6,711 bases of DNA from JANNFX01 sp031380225 (GTDB lineage: Bacteria; Pseudomonadota; Alphaproteobacteria; Rhizobiales; Hyphomicrobiaceae): the NCBI GenBank assembly GCA_031380225.1, contig JANNFX010000038.1:1-6711 (forward strand), read 5' to 3'. The notes beneath the pieces are model-generated. The model saw only the letters and a program-made list of their open reading frames with translations. It searched no databases and was not told the DNA's origin. The position numbers and the translations under genes were made by a program. The first letter of the stretch is position 1. Each line of letters starts with the position of its first letter. Of the stretch, positions 1 to 5,679 are shown piece after piece.

Positions 1-372
1 ATCGCGCGTCACGACCGTCAACCCATGGTGCGCGGCTGTGGCTGCGATGAGAACATCCGGATGAGAATACGTATGCCCTCGCTTGCGGCCATCCTCAATG
101 ATAAGGCGCCATTTGAGTAGAATGTTTTCATTGAGTTGCAAAACTCTGGCCTCGAACATTGGACGTAGCTTATTGTCGAGCCAATGCGTGAAGTCAGATC
201 GCCGAACAGGGTCGGTAATTAATTCTATCCCGAAGCGGATATCCGCCAGTGAGACGTCACTCACAAAAATTGTGTCGAGCAACTCATTTTCCACGAACGC
301 GGTGACGTTACCGTTTGGTCGATGCCGCTGTAGTTCCGACAGAACGTTTGTGTCGAGAAGCCAGCCGTTCAC
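1..372 (-). CDS. vapC: VapC/FitB-like PIN-domain ribonuclease toxin, C-terminus cut by window edge
   Basis: This is the toxin of a type II toxin-antitoxin pair. PIN-domain toxins are metal-dependent ribonucleases, usually cutting tRNA or rRNA, and are held inactive by the antitoxin. The frame opens with a GTG at 372-370 that overlaps the antitoxin stop (GTGA, 4 nt), which implies translational coupling. It stays open to the window edge, giving 124 visible residues. Family members usually run about 135-145 residues, so roughly 10-20 are missing. Visible motifs are LLDTNVLSEL near the N-terminus (Asp7), VSLADIRFGIEL (residues 40-51), HPDVLIAATAAHHGL (104-118, Asp106) and VVTRD (120-124, Asp124). 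These supply the usual acidic metal-binding cluster. The second acidic position, normally Glu in an 'AEIRxG' context, is Asp44 here. The target RNA cannot be inferred. The family call is secure; the symbol is used in its generic sense. Confidence 0.87.
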   Translation of the reverse strand, partial: MNGWLLDTNVLSELQRHRPNGNVTAFVENELLDTIFVSDVSLADIRFGIELITDPVRRSDFTHWLDNKLRPMFEARVLQLNENILLKWRLIIEDGRKRGHTYSHPDVLIAATAAHHGLTVVTRD

Positions 373-662
373 AGTTTAACGTCGCGCACTGGCCCTCTAA
401 TGGGCGCGTGTTCCATAACGACGTCTTTTAGTGGCGAATTGGCGAGTACTTCAACGAGTAGTCTACCTGATCGTGCCCCCTTGAGCTTATTGTACTCAGC
501 CTCGGAGAGAACGACAACACTGTCGCGGCCATGGATTGTCACATGCTGAGGACCATCGGCCTGTGCTTTACGAACAAGCTCTGAAAACTGCGCCTTTGCT
601 TTTTGCAGCGGCCATTTCCCGTAGCGAACGCCGTTTGGGTTCTGCGAAATGTCAGATGCCAT
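369..662 (-). CDS. Phd/YefM-family antitoxin of the PIN-toxin pair
   Basis: This 97-residue antitoxin should bind and neutralise the adjacent PIN toxin and repress its own promoter. Residues 16-60 show the Phd/YefM pattern: a tryptophan-led first helix (KWPLQKAKAQFSELVRKAQ), then a strand segment (HVTIHGRDSVVVLSEAEYNKL). The C-terminal third (61-97) is the expected toxin-binding tail and ends in a basic, Val/Pro-rich stretch. I chose the ATG at 662-660 because GGAGG lies 4 nt upstream (671-667) and because Phd antitoxins start close to this helix. An in-frame ATG at 764 would add 34 unrelated residues and read through the operator-like palindrome and -10 box. The gene lies first, directly upstream of the toxin, the usual order. 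Base and codon usage look more A/T-rich than the operon next door, consistent with an acquired module. Confidence 0.87.
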   Translation of the reverse strand: MASDISQNPNGVRYGKWPLQKAKAQFSELVRKAQADGPQHVTIHGRDSVVVLSEAEYNKLKGARSGRLLVEVLANSPLKDVVMEHAPIRGPVRDVKL

Positions 663-671
663 GAAACCTCC

Positions 672-696
672 AAAACTGGTCAGTTCGACTAGTTTT
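672..696 (-). promoter_or_regulatory. Imperfect 25-bp palindrome, candidate antitoxin operator
   Basis: The arms AAAACTGGTC (672-681) and GACTAGTTTT (687-696) are reverse complements at 9 of 10 positions around a 5-nt centre. The palindrome abuts the antitoxin Shine-Dalgarno sequence (666-671). Phd-type antitoxins normally repress their own operon by binding such palindromes, so the position fits an operator lying just downstream of the transcription start. Binding itself is inferred. Confidence 0.55.
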
Positions 697-698
697 GT

Positions 699-704
699 AT
701 CATA
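699..704 (-). promoter_or_regulatory. Possible -10 box for the toxin-antitoxin operon
   Basis: Read on the - strand this is TATGAT, one mismatch from the sigma-70 consensus. It lies 37 nt upstream of the antitoxin ATG, with the palindrome between them. No good -35 hexamer sits 16-18 nt further upstream, so this rests on a single hexamer and its position. Confidence 0.35.
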
Positions 705-758
705 ATCAAAGCGAACTGCAAAGCCACTGCGCCACAGTCGGTCCGCACCCTCAAACCC

Positions 759-788
759 TTGCAAACCCTGACAACTTCAGCCATAGCT
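759..788 (+). promoter_or_regulatory. Weak candidate promoter for rpsB
   Basis: TTGCAA (759-764) is followed after 17 nt by CATAGC (782-787). This is a loose match to alphaproteobacterial housekeeping promoters and is the best pair I found in the gap. A promoter for the ribosomal operon must lie in 663-931, because the upstream genes point the other way. Other placements are possible. Confidence 0.25.
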
Positions 789-931
789 CCTCCCACTTCA
801 CACGCAGGCTCGCGCAAGACGGATTAAAAGCCCCGTTTCGTGCTCCGGTGGGATAGGCTTAAGCCCTTCATAAGGCTCAATCTTTTCCATTAAAACCTGC
901 GGAGGATTAACCGGAAAAGGACACTCACCGC
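789..931 (+). other. rpsB leader region with small hairpins
   Basis: This stretch is probably the 5' leader of the rpsB mRNA. It contains the perfect 10-bp palindrome GGCTTAAGCC (856-865). It also contains an overlapping alternative stem, TTAAGCC (859-865) with GGCTCAA (874-880), pairing 6 of 7 positions around an 8-nt loop. The two structures share bases and would exclude each other. In E. coli, S2 represses rpsB-tsf through the leader; whether this leader works that way is inference. A GGAGG at 901-905 is too far from the rpsB ATG to be its main ribosome-binding site. No gene is visible here. Confidence 0.35.
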
Positions 932-1915
932 ATGGCGCTTCCCGCGTTCAATATGCGTCAGCTTTTGGAAGCTGGCGTTCATTTCGGCCACCAAGCACAC
1001 CGCTGGAACCCGAAAATGGCGACGTTTATCTACGGCGCGCGCAACAACATTCACATCGTTGACCTGACCCAGACCACGCCGCTGTTGCATCAAGCGCTGG
1101 TCAAGGTGTCGGACACGGTTGCTTCGGGCGGCCGCGTACTGTTCGTCGCCACCAAGCGTGCGGCTTCGGAAGGCATCGCCACCTCGGCCAAGCGCTCGGC
1201 GCAGTACTTCATCAATCACCGCTGGCTCGGCGGCACGCTGACCAACTGGAAGACGATTTCGCAGTCGATCCGCCGCTTGCGCCAGTTGGACGACATTCTG
1301 GCCGACCCGCAGGGCCGTACCAAAAAAGAAATCCTCAACATTCAGCGCGAGCGCGACAAGCTCGATAAGGCGCTGGGCGGCATCAAGGACATGGGCGGCG
1401 TGCCGGACTTGCTGGTCGTCATCGACACCAACAAAGAAGCTATCGCCATTCAGGAAGCCCGCAAGCTCGGCATTCCGATCGTGGCCGTGGTTGATACCAA
1501 CTGCGATCCCGACGGCATCGATTTCCCGGTTCCGGGCAACGACGACGCCGGCCGCGCATTGACCCTCTATTGCGATCTGTTCGCACGCGCTGCCATCGAC
1601 GGTCTTGAGCGTCACCAGTCGGCGTCGGGTGTCGACATTGGCGCTGCTTTGGATCCGGCGGCCGAAGAAATCGCGCCGTTTAAGGGCATCGAAGCTGCAC
1701 GCGGCGAAGCTGACGACTTGAAGCGCATCACCGGCATCAACCCGAAGCTCGAATTGAAGCTGAACGACAACGGCGTCTATCATTTCTGGCAGATCGCGGA
1801 CCTCAATCCGGATCAAGCCAAGTCGCTCGATAAGCAGCTGAAGCTCAAGGGCCAAGTTGAACGCGAAGGCTGGGTCGCACAGGCTGCCAAGCTGGTCGCG
1901 GCTGCCGCGGTTTAA
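932..1915 (+). CDS. rpsB: 30S ribosomal protein S2 with C-terminal helix-hairpin-helix-like extension
   Basis: S2 is a late-assembling 30S protein needed for initiation and for recruiting S1. The ATG at 932 has AAGGA at 917-921, 10 nt upstream. Residues 1-228 form the normal S2 fold. Its first signature is at 17-35 (HFGHQAHRWNPKM then FIYG), with RWLGGTLTNW at 97-106 and the second signature around 158-193 (PDLLVVIDTNKEAIAIQEA, then VDTNCDP). The protein is 327 residues against about 241 in E. coli. The extra part begins near 230 with a short Ala/Glu/Pro-rich linker. It then has a compact segment (about 260-320, DDLKRITGINPKLELKLN, VYHFWQIA, then GWVAQAAKL). From memory, similar extensions end S2, L21 and NuoE in Hyphomicrobiales and relatives, and resemble a predicted helix-hairpin-helix module. 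Its role is unknown to me. The gene leads the operon and is followed by tsf. Confidence 0.98.
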   Translation: MALPAFNMRQLLEAGVHFGHQAHRWNPKMATFIYGARNNIHIVDLTQTTPLLHQALVKVSDTVASGGRVLFVATKRAASEGIATSAKRSAQYFINHRWLGGTLTNWKTISQSIRRLRQLDDILADPQGRTKKEILNIQRERDKLDKALGGIKDMGGVPDLLVVIDTNKEAIAIQEARKLGIPIVAVVDTNCDPDGIDFPVPGNDDAGRALTLYCDLFARAAIDGLERHQSASGVDIGAALDPAAEEIAPFKGIEAARGEADDLKRITGINPKLELKLNDNGVYHFWQIADLNPDQAKSLDKQLKLKGQVEREGWVAQAAKLVAAAAV

Positions 1916-1926
1916 AAGATGATGGC

Positions 1927-2033
<107 letters not shown>

Positions 2034-2077
2034 TTTACGATTTTTTACACCCGCTCCAGAAGCGAGAGGACACACAC

Positions 2078-3022
2078 ATGAGCACAGTCACCGCAAGCAT
2101 GGTCAAAGACCTGCGCGAGAAGACCGGCGCCGGCATGATGGACTGCAAGACTGCGCTCGACGAAACTAAGGGCGACATCGAAGCCGCGGTCGATCTTCTG
2201 CGCAAAAAAGGCCTGTCGAAAGCCGCTAAAAAAGCTGGCCGTATCGCAGCCGACGGCCTGATCGGCGTCACGGCGTCGGGCAAGACCGGTGCTGTCGTAG
2301 AGGTCAATTCGGAAACCGACTTCGTTGCCCGTAACGAAGAATTCCAGGACATGGTGACTAAAATTGCATCGGTGTCAGGCGCTGTTAAGGGCGACACCGC
2401 AAAGCTTCTGGCAACGACGTATCCGGGCACCACGAGCACCGTTGAAACCTTTGTCAAGGATGCAGTTGCCAAGATTGGCGAGAATATGAGCGTGCGCCGC
2501 ACAGCGGCCTTGTCGGTCAAGGATGGCGTTGTTGCATCCTACACCCACAACACGGTCGCGCCGGGCCTCGGAAAGATCGGCGTTTTGGTAGCACTCGAAA
2601 GCACCGGTAAAAATCACGACGAGTTGCACGCCCTTGGCCGCATGGTGGCGATGCATATCGCAGCCAGCAATCCGATCTCGCTCGATTTGGCGAGTGTTCC
2701 CGCTGAGACGTTGGCACGCGAAAAGGCGATCCTCGAAGATAAGAATAAGGGCAAAAAGCCTGAGATGATGGACAAGATCATTGCCGGCGGTCTCAAGAGC
2801 TACGCCAAGGAAAACTGCCTGCTTGATCAGGCGTTCGTCATGGACAACACCAAGACTGTGGCTCAGGCTGTCAAGGACGCCGAAGGCAAGGCTGGCGGTC
2901 CGATCGCATTGACGGGCTTCGTCCGCTATGCGCTCGGCGAAGGCATCGAAAAGAAGGAAGAAGACTTCGCCGCCGAAGTCGCCAAGACCATGAGCGACGC
3001 AGCGGCTCATAAGAAGTCGTAA
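2078..3022 (+). CDS. tsf: Translation elongation factor Ts
   Basis: EF-Ts is the cytoplasmic nucleotide-exchange factor that releases GDP from EF-Tu. The ATG at 2078 has GAGAGGA at 2064-2070, 7 nt upstream. At 314 residues it is slightly longer than the 283 of E. coli. The N-terminal UBA-like domain (about 1-55) carries the first signature, LREKTGAGMMDCKTAL (12-27). The second signature, EVNSETDFVAR (75-85), contains the TDFV motif (80-83) whose Asp-Phe pair intrudes near the Mg2+ site of EF-Tu. The dimerisation core follows, with HIAASNP (193-199) and the segment MDKIIAGGLKSYAKENCLLD (231-250). The C-terminus ends in a Lys/His-rich tail. The 162-bp gap from rpsB is filled mainly by the heptamer-repeat element; cotranscription with rpsB is expected from conserved order. 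Confidence 0.98.
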   Translation: MSTVTASMVKDLREKTGAGMMDCKTALDETKGDIEAAVDLLRKKGLSKAAKKAGRIAADGLIGVTASGKTGAVVEVNSETDFVARNEEFQDMVTKIASVSGAVKGDTAKLLATTYPGTTSTVETFVKDAVAKIGENMSVRRTAALSVKDGVVASYTHNTVAPGLGKIGVLVALESTGKNHDELHALGRMVAMHIAASNPISLDLASVPAETLAREKAILEDKNKGKKPEMMDKIIAGGLKSYAKENCLLDQAFVMDNTKTVAQAVKDAEGKAGGPIALTGFVRYALGEGIEKKEEDFAAEVAKTMSDAAAHKKS

Positions 3023-3031
3023 AAACGGATA

Positions 3032-3180
3032 GGTTCCCGGACACGATCGCGAACAAAGTGAGCGGTCTGATCCGGGATCTTTACCGGCAGTTTGTGTGTA
3101 AAGTCTGAGACCTCGCTAAATTTCTCACCGTGAAGATCCCGGATAATATCGCTCGCAGGCTCGCGATAATTCCGGGAACC
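3032..3180 (+). repeat. 149-bp near-palindromic intergenic element (tsf-pyrH gap)
   Basis: Nested inverted repeats span nearly the whole tsf-pyrH gap. The ends are a perfect 10-bp pair, GGTTCCCGGA (3032-3041) with TCCGGGAACC (3171-3180). Next is TCGCGA (3047-3052) with TCGCGA (3161-3166). Then a 24-nt arm (3058-3081) pairs with 3133-3156 at 20 of 24 positions, including the perfect 12-bp core ATCCGGGATCTT with AAGATCCCGGAT. The central 51 nt (3082-3132) pairs only loosely. There is no T-run, so it is not a standard terminator, and I see no clear flanking target-site duplication. Size and terminal inverted repeats suggest a non-autonomous, MITE-like or palindromic intergenic repeat; that classification is inference. 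In RNA the whole spacer could fold into one long arm just before the pyrH ribosome-binding site. Confidence 0.85.
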
Positions 3181-3196
3181 AATTTGGAGGGGACCG

Positions 3197-3919
3197 ATGG
3201 CCACCGAACCGCTCAAATATAAGCGCCTCCTCTTAAAGCTGTCCGGCGAAGCGTTGATGGGATCGGGTGCTTACGGCATCGATATGAGCGTCGTAACGCG
3301 ACTGGCGAAAGATGTGACCGGCGCTGTCCAAGCCGGCGCAGAGATCGCTGTTGTCGTCGGCGGCGGTAACATCTTCCGCGGGCTGCAAGGCGCCGCCAAA
3401 GGCATGGATCGCGCCACCGCCGACTACATGGGCATGCTGGCGACCGTCATGAACGCGCTGGCATTCCAGAACGCGCTTGAAAATCAAAAGACACCGTCGC
3501 GGGTGCTGTCGGCGATCCCAATGCAAACCGTGTGCGAGCCGTTCACACGGCCGCGCGCCATGTATCATCTCGCCAAAGGCCGGGTGGTGATTTTCGCAGC
3601 CGGCACCGGCAACCCATTTTTTACAACCGACACAGCTGCTGTACTTCGGGCCATCGAGATGGACTGCCAGGCCGTAGCTAAGGCAACTCAAGTCGACGGC
3701 GTTTATACGGCCGATCCCAAAAAAGACTCGAACGCCACGCGCTACGAAACGCTGAGCCACGCCGAAGTTCTGTCCAAAGATCTCAAGGTCATGGACGGCG
3801 CGGCCATCGCCTTAGCGAGGGACAACCAGCTGCCGATCGTCGTATTCTCCATCGACGAGCCAGGTAACTTATTGAAAGTGCTAAAAGGAACCGCCCGGGC
3901 CACGACGGTTTCTGCATAG
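3197..3919 (+). CDS. pyrH: Uridylate (UMP) kinase
   Basis: UMP kinase phosphorylates UMP to UDP with ATP, feeding UTP and CTP synthesis. The bacterial enzyme is a hexamer of the amino-acid-kinase fold, typically activated by GTP and inhibited by UTP. The ATG at 3197 follows a strong GGAGG (3186-3190) with 6 nt spacing, and 240 residues is the family length (241 in E. coli). Motifs in order are KRLLLKLSGEAL (9-20), VVVGGGNIFRG (52-62), DYMGMLATVMN (76-86), AGTGNPFFTTDTAA (135-148, the UMP/phosphate-binding loop), QVDGVYTADPKK (165-176) and DLKVMD (195-200). All expected catalytic motifs are present. It follows tsf across the 149-bp palindromic element and precedes frr, as in many proteobacteria. 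Confidence 0.98.
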   Translation: MATEPLKYKRLLLKLSGEALMGSGAYGIDMSVVTRLAKDVTGAVQAGAEIAVVVGGGNIFRGLQGAAKGMDRATADYMGMLATVMNALAFQNALENQKTPSRVLSAIPMQTVCEPFTRPRAMYHLAKGRVVIFAAGTGNPFFTTDTAAVLRAIEMDCQAVAKATQVDGVYTADPKKDSNATRYETLSHAEVLSKDLKVMDGAAIALARDNQLPIVVFSIDEPGNLLKVLKGTARATTVSA

Positions 3920-3985
3920 CGTAAGTGTTCCGTCGTGAGTGGTCAGTGGTCGATCAGACACCACTCACGACTGAGCACTCACCAC
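3920..3985 (+). repeat. Heptamer-repeat hairpin element, copy 2 (pyrH-frr gap)
   Basis: A perfect 12-bp inverted repeat, GTCGTGAGTGGT (3932-3943) with ACCACTCACGAC (3960-3971), forms a hairpin with a 16-nt loop. Three blocks are shared with the rpsB-tsf element in the same order: CGTAAGTG (3920-3927), GTGAGTGGTCAGTGGTC (3935-3951, identical to 1949-1965) and ACACCACTCACGA (3958-3970, identical to 2021-2033). This copy has only two tandem heptamers and a much shorter middle, so the family varies in heptamer number. It starts 1 nt after the pyrH stop codon. Confidence 0.82.
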
Positions 3986-4033
3986 ACACGGTTTTTGCTG
4001 CTACAAAGCTCAAAAGAATCACTGGAACGCACC

Positions 4034-4597
4034 ATGTCGATTACCGCATACGATATCGCTGAAATCGAACGCCGGATGAAAGGCTCGATCGACGCCTTGA
4101 GGCGTGAGCTGTCCGGCCTCAGAACCGGCCGCGCCAGCGCGCATTTGCTCGATACCGTGCATGTGATGGTCTATGGCTCGCGCATGCCGCTCAATCAAGT
4201 TGCAACCGTCACGGTGCCAGAGCCGCGAATGATCTCGGTCCAGGTTTGGGACCGCTCCAACGTCCAGGCCGTCGATAAGGGCATCCGCGAGGCCAACCTT
4301 GGGCTGAACCCGATTATGGATGGGCAGATCCTCCGCCTTCCGGTTCCGGCGCCAACGGCTGAGCGGCGCAATGAGTTCGTCAAGCAGGCCCATAAATTTG
4401 CCGAACACCATCGGGTCTCGATCCGCAACGTGCGCCGCGAAGCCATGGACCTGCTCAAAAAGCTCGAAAAAGATGGCAAGATGAGCCAGGATGATCACCG
4501 CAAGAACACTGAAAAGGTGCAGGAACTGACCGACAAGGTGATCAAAGAAGTCGACAGCACGCTGGCCGCCAAGGAAATCGAGATCCAAAAGGTTTGA
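4034..4597 (+). CDS. frr: Ribosome recycling factor
   Basis: RRF acts with EF-G to split post-termination ribosomes into subunits. The frame is open further upstream, but the ATG at 4034 gives 187 residues, matching the usual 185-187, and begins with a typical RRF N-terminus. The earlier frame would translate the intergenic repeat. The Shine-Dalgarno sequence is weak (GGAA at 4024-4027, 6 nt spacing). Domain I, a three-helix bundle, is built from about 1-30 and 106-187. It includes RRMKGSIDALRRELSGLRTG (13-32) and VSIRNVRREAMDLLKKLEK (128-146), where Arg131 matches the conserved Arg132 region of E. coli RRF. Domain II is about 31-105, with GSRMPLNQVATVTVPEPR (48-65). The C-terminal helix carries SQDDHRKNTEKVQELTDK (151-168). 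No catalytic or structural feature is missing. Confidence 0.97.
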   Translation: MSITAYDIAEIERRMKGSIDALRRELSGLRTGRASAHLLDTVHVMVYGSRMPLNQVATVTVPEPRMISVQVWDRSNVQAVDKGIREANLGLNPIMDGQILRLPVPAPTAERRNEFVKQAHKFAEHHRVSIRNVRREAMDLLKKLEKDGKMSQDDHRKNTEKVQELTDKVIKEVDSTLAAKEIEIQKV

Positions 4598-4598
4598 A

Positions 4599-4705
<107 letters not shown>

Positions 4706-4890
4706 CGTGTTGCCGGTTCTTGCCAAATTCCGCCTTTTGTAGCTGGTCCTGAAAAGAATTATGCCGAGGTGTGACAAGGTTTGCACTCGTTTGAGCCATG
4801 AAGCAGAGTACACTTTGCGATGTGGCGGGGGCGTCGCGTTGACTGGGCGTTTTTTCTGGCCGTTTCGAACAACACTCTGACCAGCGGACA
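4706..4890 (+). other. Gene-free spacer upstream of uppS, possible internal promoter region
   Basis: No credible gene lies in these 185 bp on either strand. TTGACT (4839-4844) is a good -35 hexamer, but the matching -10 window 16-19 nt downstream (around 4861-4869, TTTCGA-like) is poor. A separate promoter for uppS-cdsA would make sense given the 293-bp gap after frr; the sequence only hints at it. Confidence 0.25.
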
Positions 4891-5676
4891 TTGAGCAGCT
4901 TGGCCGTCAGCTCCAAAAATCCGACCGAGGACAGCCGTGGCGCGTGCGCCGCTGGATCGACCGGTCTCAAGCATATCGCCATCATCATGGACGGCAACGG
5001 CCGTTGGGCGGCTGAACGCGGCTTGCCGCGTGCGTTCGGCCACCGGGCCGGTGTCGAAGCCGTGCGCCGCACCGTTCAGGCCGCGTCCGATCTCAGGATC
5101 CCGTATCTGACACTGTACAGCTTCTCGTCGGAGAACTGGTCGCGCCCGGCCGATGAGGTCAGCGACCTGATGGGCCTGATGAAACGCTTCATCCGCCGCG
5201 ATTTGGCCGAGCTTCACCGCAATAATGTGAAGATCGTGATCATTGGCGAACGCGAACGGGTCGATCAGGATATGCTGACGATGCTTGATGAAGCGCAGGT
5301 TTTGACCGCTTCGAACACGGCGTTGACGCTGGTCATCGCCTTCAACTATGGCGCGCGCACCGAGATCACCGAGGCCGTGAAATCCATCGCTGCCGACGTG
5401 GCGGCTGGTAAGCGCGTTCCGTCTGAGATTACGCCAGCGTGCATCTCGGCCAATCTCAAAACCAAAGACATTCCCGATCCCGACATTCTGATTCGCACCA
5501 GTGGCGAAATGCGGTTGTCGAACTTCCTGCTGTGGCAGGCGGCTTATGCCGAATTGGTGTTCATGGATGTTTATTGGCCTGACTTTGGCCAACCGCAGCT
5601 TGAGGAAGCCATCGCCGAATTCCGGAGCCGGGACCGGCGTTTCGGTGGCCTGTCGCAACGCTCGTCGACGGCGTAA
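4891..5676 (+). CDS. uppS: Undecaprenyl diphosphate synthase (cis-prenyltransferase)
   Basis: The enzyme adds eight isopentenyl units to farnesyl diphosphate, making the C55 carrier precursor for peptidoglycan and other surface polymers. It is a soluble homodimer working at the membrane face. The motif HIAIIMDGNGRWA (28-40) includes catalytic Asp34. FGHRAG (49-54, His51), SFSSENWSRP (77-86, Asn82 and Arg85), RTSGEMRLSNFLLWQAAYAE (202-221, Arg202, Arg208, Ser210, Glu221) and RDRRFGG (247-253) supply the remaining active-site residues. All align with E. coli residues at a constant offset of 8. The start is uncertain. No ATG or GTG exists between the upstream stop at 4840 and the first motif. 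TTG at 4891 gives 261 residues and TTG at 4900 gives 258; neither has a good Shine-Dalgarno sequence, and the only earlier option is CTG at 4843. cdsA follows after 3 nt. Confidence 0.96.
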   Translation: MSSLAVSSKNPTEDSRGACAAGSTGLKHIAIIMDGNGRWAAERGLPRAFGHRAGVEAVRRTVQAASDLRIPYLTLYSFSSENWSRPADEVSDLMGLMKRFIRRDLAELHRNNVKIVIIGERERVDQDMLTMLDEAQVLTASNTALTLVIAFNYGARTEITEAVKSIAADVAAGKRVPSEITPACISANLKTKDIPDPDILIRTSGEMRLSNFLLWQAAYAELVFMDVYWPDFGQPQLEEAIAEFRSRDRRFGGLSQRSSTA

Positions 5677-5679
5677 GCC

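Noticed and set aside
83..379. 98-codon + strand frame opposite the toxin
   Set aside because: The - strand frame here encodes clear PIN-domain motifs coupled to an antitoxin; the + frame is Ser/Arg-rich and unrecognisable.
663..764. N-terminal extension of the antitoxin to the ATG at 764
   Set aside because: The added 34 residues do not fit the family, there is no ribosome-binding site, and the extension would cover the palindrome and -10 box. The ATG at 662 has GGAGG at correct spacing.
800..850. tRNA-like stretch with a CTTTTAA anticodon-loop-like sequence on the - strand
   Set aside because: Only a short anticodon-arm-like hairpin (about 4 bp) is visible. There is no acceptor stem pairing, no T-arm and no CCA context, so it is not a tRNA or a clear attachment-site remnant.
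890..1855. 321-codon open frame on the - strand opposite rpsB
   Set aside because: It is the antisense of a certain ribosomal protein gene, has no recognisable motifs, and its composition is what reading S2 codons backwards produces.
3935..4033. Upstream in-frame extension of frr
   Set aside because: It would translate the intergenic heptamer hairpin and add 33 residues to a protein whose family length is already met by the ATG at 4034.
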